Positions 26,783-35,551 of a stretch of 64,000 nucleotides of DNA are shown piece after piece. Origin of the DNA: Kribbella steppae (GTDB lineage Bacteria > Actinomycetota > Actinomycetes > Propionibacteriales > Kribbellaceae); contig NZ_SLWN01000010.1 in assembly GCF_004342025.1 (NCBI RefSeq), positions 301,074 through 365,073 of the forward strand. The letters run 5' to 3'. The notes under the pieces are model-generated. The model had not been told where the DNA came from. It searched no databases and worked only from the letters and a program-made list of their open reading frames with translations. Numbering within the stretch: the first letter of the stretch is position 1; each line of letters opens with the position of its first letter. Made by a program: the position numbers and the translations under genes.

Positions 26783-27643
26783 GTGAAGACAACAAACGTG
26801 AACGGCATCGAGTTGGCCTACGACGTCCAGGGTGAGGGGGAGCCGGTGCTGTTCATCCACGGCGCCATCTTCGCCGACTTCCTTCGTCCGCTGGCTGAAC
26901 AGCCGGCGTTCCGCGGGTTCCAGAGGATCCGCTACCACCGGCGCGGGTACGGCGAGAGCGGCGGACCAGCCGGTGGCTTCGACCTGCAGGCGGCCGACAT
27001 CGTTGCCCTGCTGGACCACCTCGGGGTGGACCGGGCTCACCTTGTCGGCCACTCCGAGGGTGCGATGATCGCGCTCGTACTCGCAGCCTCCTACCCCGAT
27101 CGGGCACGATCCCTGGCGCTGCTCGAGCCGCTGCCGTCGAGCAGTTGGCTGGCTGCCGGCGACTTCGCGGACGTGCTGGGAATTCTCGGACCGGCGTTCG
27201 AGGCGATGGTGGGTCGTTACCAGGCGGGTGACGTACCAGGCGCTTACGATTCGCTCTTCGAGCCAACTGGCCTGGACTGGCGCGCGGCGGCGGCAGCCGC
27301 GGGGCCTGGCGTCGTCGCCCAGGGCATCAAAGACGCGGCAACGTTTGTCGAGGGTGAAGCTGCCGCATTGGTCGAGTGGGACTACGGGGTCAAGCAGGCG
27401 GCAACGATCGACAGCCCAGTGCTCTCGTGGGGTGCCGCTTCGGAGAACCCGATCAACCCCGCGACGCGAGCGTTCATCTACGAGTTGTTCCCGCAGCGCG
27501 AGGAGGCCATCCTCGAGGGTGGAGATCACTTCTCGGTCGCCACGGACCCAGCGGCCGTAGCCGAGCCGATCGCCGAATTCGTCTCGCGGCACAGCGCGGG
27601 GTGGCGGACGGGTAGCCCATTGGTCTCGGCGCCCGAAGTATGA
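26783..27643 (+). CDS. Alpha/beta-hydrolase
   Basis: The product is 286 residues. Oxyanion block FIHGAIF near 27-33, YHRRGYGES at about 53-61, nucleophile elbow GHSEGA at about 91-96, and GGDHFSVATDP near the end for the catalytic His. It could be an esterase, epoxide hydrolase or haloperoxidase-like enzyme. Substrate unknown. GTG 26783 has AAGGGGTT upstream. It is divergent from the TPR-LuxR regulator. Confidence 0.88.
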   Translation: MKTTNVNGIELAYDVQGEGEPVLFIHGAIFADFLRPLAEQPAFRGFQRIRYHRRGYGESGGPAGGFDLQAADIVALLDHLGVDRAHLVGHSEGAMIALVLAASYPDRARSLALLEPLPSSSWLAAGDFADVLGILGPAFEAMVGRYQAGDVPGAYDSLFEPTGLDWRAAAAAAGPGVVAQGIKDAATFVEGEAAALVEWDYGVKQAATIDSPVLSWGAASENPINPATRAFIYELFPQREEAILEGGDHFSVATDPAAVAEPIAEFVSRHSAGWRTGSPLVSAPEV

Positions 27644-28087
27644 CGGTTGCTTTGGGCATCGTTCATATCGGCGCGGTAATCACGGGCAGCCGATCCAGTG
27701 ACAATCGGGGTGACGTCGCGGATCACGTCGACCTGGACGTGATCCGCGTTGCGAAGCCTGCGGGCGGTCCGCTGGCTGGTCGAGCACGGCTTCGACCCGT
27801 CCTCGCCAGGCTGCGAGTTCGACGTACTGAGATCCCAGATGTGAGGCTGCACCAGCCTGATGGTGGCCGAGCTTGGCCGGACGCAGTACGTCCGACGAGC
27901 TCGGCGGACTGAGCCTCGGTGAGCGGGACGGTCCGGCTGACCACGACATCCCCATAGAGGTCCCGGGGGAACGACCTTGGCTGAGGCGTTGCAGGGCCAC
28001 CTGTGTGGATCGATCATGAAGCATTGATTGGGCGGTGCGCCGGTTCCTTCCGAGTCGTCCGCGCCGCCCTAGGGGAAGGGGAATCAG
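27644..28087. other. Intergenic region with decayed minus-strand coding sequence
   Basis: 444 bases without an intact gene. On the minus strand one frame reads RDLYGDVVVSRTVPLTEAQSAELVG and another, further on, LRNADHVQVDVIRDVTPIV. Both look like parts of one gene joined by frameshifts, but I do not recognise the family. A strong 13-bp inverted repeat at 27717-27748 lies inside the second part. Confidence 0.4.
27717..27748. repeat. Perfect 13-bp inverted repeat
   Basis: CGCGGATCACGTC (27717-27729) and GACGTGATCCGCG (27736-27748) are exact inverses around a 6-base GACCTG centre, 73 bases after the hydrolase stop. It may be a terminator hairpin or a regulator site. Confidence 0.6.
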
Positions 28088-29386
28088 ATGAGGAAGTTCG
28101 TGCTGCTCGTGGGAGCGGTGCTCACGCTGACGCTGGGGTTGCTGACCCCAGCGACAGCGGTCACACCCGGCGCACTGACCCCGGCGGCGGCCTCTGCCAA
28201 CTGCCAGGCCTTCTTCGGCGTCGCAGCCGGACCTGAGCCGCTGTCCGCCTGTCAGTGGGACATGCGTGCGATCGGGGTCGGTGCGGCGTCGTACGCCAAC
28301 GCCACTGGTGCCGGCGTCGACGTGGGGGTTATCGACAGCGGGGTCGACTTCACCCACCCCGACCTTGTCGGCGGCATCGACGTCGCTCGGTCGTGCTCGT
28401 TCATCTTCTCGACCACGCCGACGGCCGACCCGCGGGAGGTCGCCAACGGTGACTGCAGCAACAAGGCCGCTGTCCAAGATCTGCAAGGCCACGGTACGCA
28501 CGTGGCCAGCACGATCGCCGGCCGGGTCAACGGCGTCGGCATCGCGGGGGTGGCACCCAGGGCCACGGTCGTGGCGATCAAGGCCTGCACCATCGCGGGC
28601 TTCTGCTTCGCCGACTCGGTGGCGGCCGCGCTTCGGTACGCCGGTGACCAGCGCCTCGACGTCGTCAACCTGAGCCTGTTCGCGGACCCGTGGCTCTATT
28701 TCTGCGGCAACGACGCCGAGCAGCGAGCGATCCTCGCGGACCTGCGGAATGCTGCACGGTACGCACAGCAGCGCGGCGTCGTGGTCGTGGCCGCGGCCGG
28801 CAACGAGGCGCAGGACCTGGGGCACCCGACCACTGACACCATCAGCCCGGACTGGCCGCCGGACACAGCCGTGACCCGCGAGGTACGCAACAACTGCCGA
28901 GTCGCGCCTGCTGAACTCCCCGGTGTGGTCACGGTGTCGGCGGTTGGTGTGACCACGCTGGCCAGCTACTCCAACACCGGAGGTCCGACCGTGGATGTGA
29001 CGGCGCCAGGTGGCGACGCGGCGCAGACTCCTGGTACGACGTACGGCCGGATCCTTGCCGCCTGGTCGAGCACTGATGACACCGGCCAATGGGAGGCCCT
29101 CGCCGCCGCCGGGCGCGGGGTCGAGGACGCCAACGGCGCCCGCTGGGTCTGGATCAGCGGGACCTCCATGGCATCGCCTCATGTGGCTGGGGTGGCAGCG
29201 CTGATCCGTCAGCTCCACCCCAACTGGAGCCCGGGTGCTGTGGCAGCGCAGATTCGGCGCACTGCGACGCCGATGGCCTGCCCGGCCAACTGGCCGGCCG
29301 ACGACGTCCGCCGGTGCACCGGCGGGCCGTCGAGTACCACCTTCTTCGGCGCCGGCATGGTGAACGCCCTGGCGGCCACCTCCTGA
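28088..29386 (+). CDS. Secreted subtilisin-like serine protease (S8)
   Basis: The product is 432 residues. A signal peptide (M-R-K-F-V-L-L-V-G-A-V-L-T-L-T-L-G-L-L) is followed by a short prodomain-free region. The triad is clear: Asp in VGVIDSGVDFTHPD, His in GHGTHVASTIAG and Ser in SGTSMASPHVAG. The oxyanion Asn is in VVVAAAGNEAQD. Cysteines are scattered as in extracellular subtilases. It has a GGGGAA site before ATG 28088 and a strong terminator after the stop, so it is monocistronic. Confidence 0.94.
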   Translation: MRKFVLLVGAVLTLTLGLLTPATAVTPGALTPAAASANCQAFFGVAAGPEPLSACQWDMRAIGVGAASYANATGAGVDVGVIDSGVDFTHPDLVGGIDVARSCSFIFSTTPTADPREVANGDCSNKAAVQDLQGHGTHVASTIAGRVNGVGIAGVAPRATVVAIKACTIAGFCFADSVAAALRYAGDQRLDVVNLSLFADPWLYFCGNDAEQRAILADLRNAARYAQQRGVVVVAAAGNEAQDLGHPTTDTISPDWPPDTAVTREVRNNCRVAPAELPGVVTVSAVGVTTLASYSNTGGPTVDVTAPGGDAAQTPGTTYGRILAAWSSTDDTGQWEALAAAGRGVEDANGARWVWISGTSMASPHVAGVAALIRQLHPNWSPGAVAAQIRRTATPMACPANWPADDVRRCTGGPSSTTFFGAGMVNALAATS

Positions 29387-29398
29387 CACCGAAAAGCT

Positions 29399-29428
29399 GA
29401 GTGGGGCGGGCACCAGCCCGCCCCACTC
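29399..29428. terminator. Strong terminator hairpin after the subtilase gene
   Basis: GAGTGGGGCGGGC (29399-29411) pairs over 13 bp with GCCCGCCCCACTC (29416-29428) around an ACCA loop. It can serve both the subtilase gene and the convergent sigma gene. Confidence 0.85.
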
Positions 29429-29495
29429 TCGTTCGGTGTACGTGATCGACGGCATCCGGGCCGCGCTCGAAGGACGGCTGGCCGAGCTGGAGAAG

Positions 29496-30713
29496 TCAGC
29501 TCAGCGCGGCCGCCTTGCGCAGCAGCACTGAGCGCTCGCGCTGGTTGGCGCACAGCCGGGCCGCCAGCTCCAGCTCGGCGCGCGCCTCCGGTCGTCGTCC
29601 GAGGCGGGCCAGCAGCTCACCGCGTACGGTCGGAACCAAGTGCGAACCGGGGAGCCGGTCCAAGGCGATCAGCTCGTCCAGGATGGCCAGGGCCTGCGCC
29701 GGACCTGAGGCCATGGCCACGGCGACGGCCCGATTGAGCTCGACCACCGGCGAGGGCGCGACCCGGCCGAGCGCCTCGTAGAGCACCACGATCCGGTCCC
29801 AGTCGGTCGCCTCGAACGAGGGCGCCGACGCGTGGGCGGCCGCGATCGCAGCCTGCAGGCCGTATGGGCCGAGGCCGCGAGTCGAGGCCTTCACCAGCGC
29901 GGCCAGCCCACGGCGAATCGCCGAGTAGTCCCACCGCCGCCGGTCCTGGTCCTCCAGCAGGACCGGCGAACCGTCCGCGCCGATCCGGGCCGGGAAGCGC
30001 GCGGCCGTCAGCTCGCACAACGCCAGCAGGCCGTGCGCCTCCGGTTCGTCCGGCTGCAGTGCGACCAGCGTGCGGGCCAACCGGATCGCCTCATACGCCA
30101 CGTCGGGGCGCACCAGCCGGTCGCCCGACGTGGCTGTCGACCCCTCGGTGAAGATCACGTAGAGGACGCTGAGCACGCCGCCCAGCCGCTCCCGGCGCTG
30201 GTCGGCCGCCGGCAGCTCGAACGGCACCCCGGCCGCCGCGATCGTCTTCTTGCCCCGGGTGATGCGGGCCTGCACCGTCGGCACAGGCACGAGGAACGCG
30301 CGGGCGATCTCCTCGCTGGACAGGCCCGCGACCACGCGCAGGGTCAGCGCTACCCGGGCCTCACGGGAGAGCACCGGGTGGCAGCTGATGAACATCAGCG
30401 CCAGGACGTCGTCGTCGATCCTGTCGGGGTCGATCTCGTCGTCGACCGCCGTCGGGACGGCCGCCAGCAGGGCGTAGCGGTCCTTCAGGGCGGTCCGGCG
30501 ACGGATCGCGTCGATCGCCCGCCGCCGGGCCGTGGCCATCAGCCAGCCGGCCGGATCGGCCGGAGCCGCACGCGACCACGACACCAGTGCCTCAGCCACC
30601 GCTTCTTGGGCCGCATCCTCGGCCAGCCCGAAGTCGCCGGTGAACCGGGTCAGCGCGGCGACGATCCGCGCCGACTCGATCCGCCAGACGGCCTCGACGT
30701 CGGCCGTACCCAT
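29496..30713 (-). CDS. ECF42-type RNA polymerase sigma factor, second copy
   Basis: The product is 405 residues. Sigma-2 with FGLAEDAAQEAVAEALVSW and GWLMATARRRAIDAIRRR, sigma-4 with VALTLRVVAGLSSEEIARAFLVP, and the TPR-like C-terminal half with ELNRAVAVAMASGPAQALAILDEL. ATG 30713 overlaps the DGPF stop by one base (TGATG). It has diverged clearly from the copy at 15.2 kb, so it is an independent ECF42 member and not a recent duplicate. Confidence 0.92.
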   Translation of the reverse strand: MGTADVEAVWRIESARIVAALTRFTGDFGLAEDAAQEAVAEALVSWSRAAPADPAGWLMATARRRAIDAIRRRTALKDRYALLAAVPTAVDDEIDPDRIDDDVLALMFISCHPVLSREARVALTLRVVAGLSSEEIARAFLVPVPTVQARITRGKKTIAAAGVPFELPAADQRRERLGGVLSVLYVIFTEGSTATSGDRLVRPDVAYEAIRLARTLVALQPDEPEAHGLLALCELTAARFPARIGADGSPVLLEDQDRRRWDYSAIRRGLAALVKASTRGLGPYGLQAAIAAAHASAPSFEATDWDRIVVLYEALGRVAPSPVVELNRAVAVAMASGPAQALAILDELIALDRLPGSHLVPTVRGELLARLGRRPEARAELELAARLCANQRERSVLLRKAAALS

Positions 30714-31129
30714 CAGACCTGGCCGCTGCTCTCGCGCAAGGCCTCTTCCTTGACGAACTTCCCGCTGTCCTGCGGGACCTCGTCCTCCCCGGGCACCCGC
30801 CGGATCTCGATCTTGGACCCGGGGACCGCCGGAACCCGCTTGGCCCACTCGATCGCCTCTTGTTTCGAGGCGACATCGACCAGGAAGAAGCCCCCGAACA
30901 GTTCCTTGGTCTCTCCGTACGGCCCGTCCGTGACCACCGGGGCCTCGTCGCTGAAGTGCACCACGACGCCCTCTCCCGGATCGTCCAGCCCTTCGGCCCC
31001 GACGTACACGCCGGCCTTGTCCATCTCCTCGAGCAATCGGCGGGTCGCGGCCATCAGTTCGTCGACGTTGGCCATCATGGCCGCGTTCGTCTCATCGGTG
31101 CCCCGCATGATCAGCATGTACTGCGCCAT
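30713..31129 (-). CDS. DGPF/YCII-domain protein paired with second ECF42 sigma factor
   Basis: The product is 138 residues. The core runs MAQYMLIMRGTDE, VVTDGPYGETKELFGGFFLVD and ends I-E-I-R-R-V. A 25-residue Glu/Lys-rich tail follows, longer than usual. GAGGAGAA precedes ATG 31129. An ECF42-like promoter lies 49-76 bases upstream. Confidence 0.9.
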   Translation of the reverse strand: MAQYMLIMRGTDETNAAMMANVDELMAATRRLLEEMDKAGVYVGAEGLDDPGEGVVVHFSDEAPVVTDGPYGETKELFGGFFLVDVASKQEAIEWAKRVPAVPGSKIEIRRVPGEDEVPQDSGKFVKEEALRESSGQV

Positions 31130-31177
31130 CGCGTTCTCCTCATCCGGCGAGGCCGCGTCTCGGCCCTCCCACCCCCA

Positions 31178-31205
31178 GGTCGAACGAGCGGCCCGCGGAT
31201 CGACA
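31178..31205 (-). promoter_or_regulatory. ECF42-like promoter of the second DGPF-sigma operon
   Basis: On the minus strand TGTCGA (31205-31200), exactly 17 bases, then CGACC (31182-31178). This is the closest match of the four to the TGTCGA / CGA motif reported for ECF42 targets. Confidence 0.65.
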
Positions 31206-31381
31206 CGGCCCCGGAGGAATCTCTCGCCGCGACGCAGCCGATCCCTCCGACCCGCGTTTCGCCCGTCAGACCAGCCCCCGAGCGATGGCTGACGCGGCCG
31301 CCCTGAAAGCCTATCGTCGCAGCTTTGGAAGGCGGCGACGCTCACACGGATCTGGGAAAAGCATTCGGGACGCGCTGACGA

Positions 31382-31785
31382 CTAGTACCGGAACACCTGG
31401 GTGGGCGAGTTGCTGCAGTTCGCCAGGGTCACCTGTTCGGCGTTGACCTTGCCGGGGGCCGACAGGCAGAGCTTCGGTTTGGTGGTGGACTTGATCCTGC
31501 TGTCGGTACCGATGGTCCACTTCTGGGCGGGATCGGTGCTGCTGCAGAGGTCGGTCCGCAGCGGAGCGCCACTTTGAGATGGCCTCCCGGGACGTCCGCA
31601 CACATCCCGAGTGCCCGCAACGTGCCGTCTGCCGGACGCGTCCACCGCTGCGCCTGGGTGCCGTTGCAGTCCCACAGCTGGATCTTGGTGCCGGGGACGA
31701 TCGAGCTGTGGTCGATGTCCAGGCACCGGCCGCCCGGTCCGCTGACGGTGAGCCGGATCGGCGCCGGGGCCGGCCTGGCCGCCAT
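31382..31785 (-). pseudogene. Frameshifted ricin B-type lectin domain
   Basis: Two frames together spell one ricin-B (beta-trefoil, Q-x-W) domain. The first reads I-R-L-T-V-S-G-P-G-G-R-C-L-D-I-D, IQLWDCNGTQAQRWTR and C-A-D-V-P-G-G. After a one-base shift near 31585 it continues SQSGAPLRTDLCSSTDPAQKW, LCLSAPGKVNAEQVTLANC and ends at 31382. It lies 26 bases after the S1 peptidase stop. The second part is in the peptidase frame and the first is not, so an original peptidase-lectin fusion that suffered two frame changes is likely. A separate lectin gene starting at ATG 31785 and then broken once is the alternative. Confidence 0.7.
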
Positions 31786-31810
31786 GTCGCGGCCAGGCCT
31801 GTGCTGGTGG

Positions 31811-32653
31811 TCAGTTGACGGTGACGCCGTAGGTGCTCGCGGCCTCGGTGACCGGCTGGTAGAACGTCGTACCGCCGGTCTGGCAGTTGCCGCTGCCGCC
31901 TGAGGTGATGCCGACGGCCTTCGAGCCGTCGTACAGCGGACCACCGGAGTCACCCGGCTCGGCGCAGACATTGGTCTGGATCATGCCGCTGACGCGGCCG
32001 CCGCCGGAGTACCGGACGGTGACGTTGAGCGCGGTAACCCTGCCGCTGTGGGTGCCTGTCGTCGAGCCTTTGCGGGTCACGTTCTCACCGACGAACGCGT
32101 TGGCCGCGGTGAAGCCGCCCGGGTGGCTGAGCGACGAGTTGCTGTACTGCACGAGCGCGTAGTCGTTGCCAGGGAAGCTGTAGCCGACCGTCGGGCCGAT
32201 CAGGGTGGTGTGACCGGAGTTGGTGTACCAGGTCTTCGCGACCTTGCCGCAGTGTCCGGCGGTGAGGAAGTAGTAGGTACTGCCCTTCACGACGTTGAAG
32301 CCGAGCGAGCAGCGGTACTGACCTCCGTAGATGGCGTCACCGGCCGATAGCAGCGGCCGGAACACGCCGGTCGTCCGGTTGACCTGGACACCGTCGTGCT
32401 TCAGAGCCGCGAGGTCTTTGGCCGAGACGGAGCTGTCGGCTGTGACAACCACCTTGCCAGAGGCGGCATCGGCGTACCAGGCGATGCCCTTCACCCCTGA
32501 CTGGTCGACCGTGGCAGTGGCAGCGGACAGTTGTGCGGCCGGCGACGGTACGGCGGCTGCGGGCGGTACGGCGTACAGGCAAGCCGCGACCGCACTGACG
32601 ACGGCTGCCAGTTGGGCGATCCGGCGGCGGGCTGACGTGCGTTCGATCCTCAC
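31811..32653 (-). CDS. Secreted S1-family (streptogrisin-like) serine protease
   Basis: The product is 280 residues. Arg-rich signal peptide with a hydrophobic core (about 13-37), a short propeptide with the degenerate YADAASGKVVVTADSSV repeat, then the mature chymotrypsin-like domain: His in YFLTAGHCG, Asp in GNDYALVQYS and Ser in CAEPGDSGGPLYDG. Cysteine pairs match streptogrisins. The propeptide is shorter than in the classical alpha-lytic group. GTG 32653 has GGAGG six bases upstream. A broken lectin domain follows directly. Confidence 0.92.
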   Translation of the reverse strand: MRIERTSARRRIAQLAAVVSAVAACLYAVPPAAAVPSPAAQLSAATATVDQSGVKGIAWYADAASGKVVVTADSSVSAKDLAALKHDGVQVNRTTGVFRPLLSAGDAIYGGQYRCSLGFNVVKGSTYYFLTAGHCGKVAKTWYTNSGHTTLIGPTVGYSFPGNDYALVQYSNSSLSHPGGFTAANAFVGENVTRKGSTTGTHSGRVTALNVTVRYSGGGRVSGMIQTNVCAEPGDSGGPLYDGSKAVGITSGGSGNCQTGGTTFYQPVTEAASTYGVTVN

Positions 32654-33169
32654 TTGGGCCTCCAGAGGGAGAGCCGGGACCTGCTGGGCGGGGTCCCTCG
32701 AACCGTCGGCCGGCTGCAGCACGTAGCCGCGACACCACCGGCTGACACTCTGGAGTATTGGCCCGCCTCGCCGTACGGGCAACTGCTGGCTAGTCGAAGG
32801 CGATTCGCTGCAGTCGGTTTGCCTGACCCCTTCGCCTGACGCGCGCCCGGCCGGCACGGGCTAGGTCCGCTGCAGCACGCTTGGCCGGGCGGTAGGCACG
32901 ATCTCCGAGGAGAACGTGATGCGAGCCGGTTCACGATAGGAGCCGCGCGGCTGTTCGCACTCCGAGTTCGGCCTCTCGTCACCCGGCAGGGGTGATGCCA
33001 CGCTTCCCCTCTCGGCATCAGGGTAGGAGCGTGGTCCAGGGGGCGAGGCTGCTCGCACGGTCCCCGGCCTCCGGGCACGCTGCGTGCCTGACGCTCTTGG
33101 TGGTCCAAGAATTCCACGTCCCGCTGGATCTGGTTCGGCACTTCTCGATGGAGTGGGGTAGGGGGAGCT
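32654..33169. other. Intergenic region between divergent protease and DUF2252 genes
   Basis: 516 bases with no supported gene. It should hold both promoters. A CAGGGGTGATGCC element at about 32987-33000 resembles one upstream of the other DUF2252 gene. Nothing else stands out. Confidence 0.5.
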
Positions 33170-34639
33170 GTGACTGTGAAGACCGGGGGTGGCAGATCGG
33201 CGAGACCTGCCGCGCGGACGTTCCGTAGAGATTCGAAGCGGGCCGGGACACTCGGGCAGTTGAGCCATGCGGACCGGGTCGCCCTGGGAAAGGATGCCCG
33301 GAGGGTCACTCCGCGCGAGTCGCACGCGGAGTTCCAGCCCGGCGGGGCGCGGGATCCGGTGGGGCTGTTGCTGGAGCAGTCGAACTCGCGGGTGGCGGAG
33401 CTGGTGCCGATCCGGCACGGCCGGATGCTGGTTTCGGCGTTCACGTTCTACCGGGGGGCTGCGCTGCCGATGGCGGCTGACCTGGCCACGACGCCCACGT
33501 CGGGGCTGCAGGTGCAGTTGTGCGGAGATGCGCATCTGTCCAATTTCGGCGCGTACGCCTCACCGGAGCGGGAGCTGGTCTTCGACGTCAACGACTTCGA
33601 CGAGACGCTGCCCGGCCCGTTCGAATGGGACGTCAAGCGGCTGGCGGCGAGCCTGGCCGTGGCGGGACGGGAGAACGGATACCGCCGCAAGCACCGCCGC
33701 AAGATCGTCCTCGAGGCGGTGCATGCGTACCGGACGGCGATGCGCGGGTTCGCGGAGCAGACGTTCCTGGAGGTGTGGTACGCGCACCTGGACATCGAAG
33801 AGGCCATCGGGCAGTTCCGGTCCCAGATGAAGGCCAAAGGGTTCAAGGCCACGGAGAAGATGCTGGCCAAGGCCCACACCCGCGACAGCACCCAGGCACT
33901 GCGCAAGCTGACCACGGTGGTCGACGGCCGTCGGCGGATCATCAGTGACCCTCCGATGGTCGTCCCCGTCGAGGAAGTCCTCGCCGACATGCAAGCCAGC
34001 GCAGTGTATGAGCAGATCCGCGCGGTGCTGGGCAAGTACCGGCGCACCCTGCAGTCCGACCGGCGGCACATGCTCGAGCAGTTCACGCTGGTCCAGGCGG
34101 CCCGCAAGGTCGTCGGCGTGGGCAGCGTCGGTACCCGCGCCTGGATCGTGCTGATGGACAGTGGAGACGGAGTCGAACCGGTGTTCCTGCAGGCCAAGGA
34201 GGCGCAGCCGTCGGTCCTGGCGGACTACTGCGGGCGCAGCCAGTACAGCAACCAGGGCGAGCGCGTGGTCGCTGGACAGCATCTGATGCAGGCCGAGAGC
34301 GATATCTTCCTCGGCTGGACGCACACGCCCGGCCCGGACGGAGTGGACCGCGACTATTACGTCCGCCAGCTCAAGGACTGGAAGTTCTCCTTCCCGATCG
34401 AGCAGGTGGCCCCCTCGGGCATGGCGGTCTACGCCCGCATCTGTGGATGGACCCTGGCCCGCGCTCACGCACGCTCCGGCGATCGTGTTGCCCTGGCCGC
34501 CTACCTCGGCGGCTCGAACGCCTTCGACCAGGCGATCGCCGACTTCGCCGAAACCTACGCCGACCAGAACGAGCGCGACTACGCGGCGCTCCAGAGCGCC
34601 GTCGAAGACGGCAGAGCCGAAGCGACCACCGAGATCTGA
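33170..34639 (+). CDS. DUF2252 protein (APH-like fold), second copy
   Basis: The product is 489 residues. It shares the blocks PIRHGRMLVSAFTFYRGAA, LCGDAHLSNFG, FDVNDFDETLPGPFEWDVKRLAAS, KVVGVGSVGTRAW and GERVVAGQHLMQAESDIFLGW with the copy at 18.4 kb, but lacks that copy's Lys-rich insertion. GTG 33170 has a GGGGGAG site just upstream. The next gene (aquaporin) starts 53 bases downstream in the same direction, so they probably form one transcript. Confidence 0.88.
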   Translation: MTVKTGGGRSARPAARTFRRDSKRAGTLGQLSHADRVALGKDARRVTPRESHAEFQPGGARDPVGLLLEQSNSRVAELVPIRHGRMLVSAFTFYRGAALPMAADLATTPTSGLQVQLCGDAHLSNFGAYASPERELVFDVNDFDETLPGPFEWDVKRLAASLAVAGRENGYRRKHRRKIVLEAVHAYRTAMRGFAEQTFLEVWYAHLDIEEAIGQFRSQMKAKGFKATEKMLAKAHTRDSTQALRKLTTVVDGRRRIISDPPMVVPVEEVLADMQASAVYEQIRAVLGKYRRTLQSDRRHMLEQFTLVQAARKVVGVGSVGTRAWIVLMDSGDGVEPVFLQAKEAQPSVLADYCGRSQYSNQGERVVAGQHLMQAESDIFLGWTHTPGPDGVDRDYYVRQLKDWKFSFPIEQVAPSGMAVYARICGWTLARAHARSGDRVALAAYLGGSNAFDQAIADFAETYADQNERDYAALQSAVEDGRAEATTEI

Positions 34640-34692
34640 AAACCGAACCCGGGCGGTCCAGCCCGGACGGCCGAGACGGAAAGGGAAGCGCC

Positions 34693-35508
34693 ATGGCAGA
34701 GCCAGCCATCGATCCCGATGCTGAGCAGAGGGCGGCACTCAGGCGCCGGTACCTCATCCGGTTCGAGGAAGACACCCTGCGGCAACGGCCGTTGTGGATC
34801 CGGCTGATCATCGAGTTCCTGGGGACGTTCGTCCTGGTGACGGTGGCGGCCGGATCGGGTGTGATCAACCATTACGTGGGCAACGACCCGATCAGCAGGA
34901 CCGCGGCGGTGATCGCGCCCGGGGCGGTGGTCATGGCCATGATCTACGCCTGGGGCCCCCTGTCGGGCCTGCACATCAACCCCGCGGTGACTTTCGCCTT
35001 CGCCGCGCGGGGAGTGTTTCCCACCAAATGGGTGGTGCCGTACTGGGTGGTCCAGTTCGCCGGCGCCATCTGTGCCGCGCTGTTCCTGGAGTTGATGTAC
35101 GGCGACGTCAGCACGGGCGGGAACTACCCGATCAACACGTCCGGCGGGGAGTGGAAGTCGTTCGTGATGGAAACCGTCCTGACCGCGATCCTGGTCAGCA
35201 TCATCCTCAACACCGCGACCGGCGCCCGCAGCATCGGCCACAACGCGGCGATCGCGGTCGGCTCGACGGTTGCGTTGCTCGGCTTGTTCGCCAGCCCGAT
35301 CAGCGGCGCGTCCATGAACCCCGCCCGCACCCTCGGGCCCGACATCATCGGCAACGACTACACGGGCTGGTGGCTCTATGTCGCGGGCCCACTGCTCGGG
35401 GCTGCCATCGCCGTGGCGATCATCGGAGCCGTGCGCGGACTGCCCGACAAGGAGGAGCGTGAGGCCGCTGAGGGCGATGCCCTGCCGATGACCAGCACCA
35501 CTGAGTAG
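34693..35508 (+). CDS. MIP-family aquaporin/glycerol-channel protein
   Basis: The product is 271 residues with six hydrophobic segments and both half-helix boxes: HINPAVTFAFA (about 96-106) and SMNPARTLGPDI (about 200-211). A 35-residue charged N-terminal extension precedes TM1. Selectivity (water, glycerol or other neutral solutes) cannot be assigned safely. It follows a DUF2252 gene and precedes an unknown gene, with a ClC channel further on. Confidence 0.93.
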   Translation: MAEPAIDPDAEQRAALRRRYLIRFEEDTLRQRPLWIRLIIEFLGTFVLVTVAAGSGVINHYVGNDPISRTAAVIAPGAVVMAMIYAWGPLSGLHINPAVTFAFAARGVFPTKWVVPYWVVQFAGAICAALFLELMYGDVSTGGNYPINTSGGEWKSFVMETVLTAILVSIILNTATGARSIGHNAAIAVGSTVALLGLFASPISGASMNPARTLGPDIIGNDYTGWWLYVAGPLLGAAIAVAIIGAVRGLPDKEEREAAEGDALPMTSTTE

Positions 35509-35551
35509 ACAGCCCCACAGGCATCTGGCATCCGGCCAGCGTCAGGAGCGT

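Noticed and set aside
27680..29455. 591-codon open frame on the minus strand
   Set aside because: It is antisense to the subtilase gene, whose triad and signal peptide are unmistakable. Only the last part (27680-28000) may hold decayed real coding sequence.
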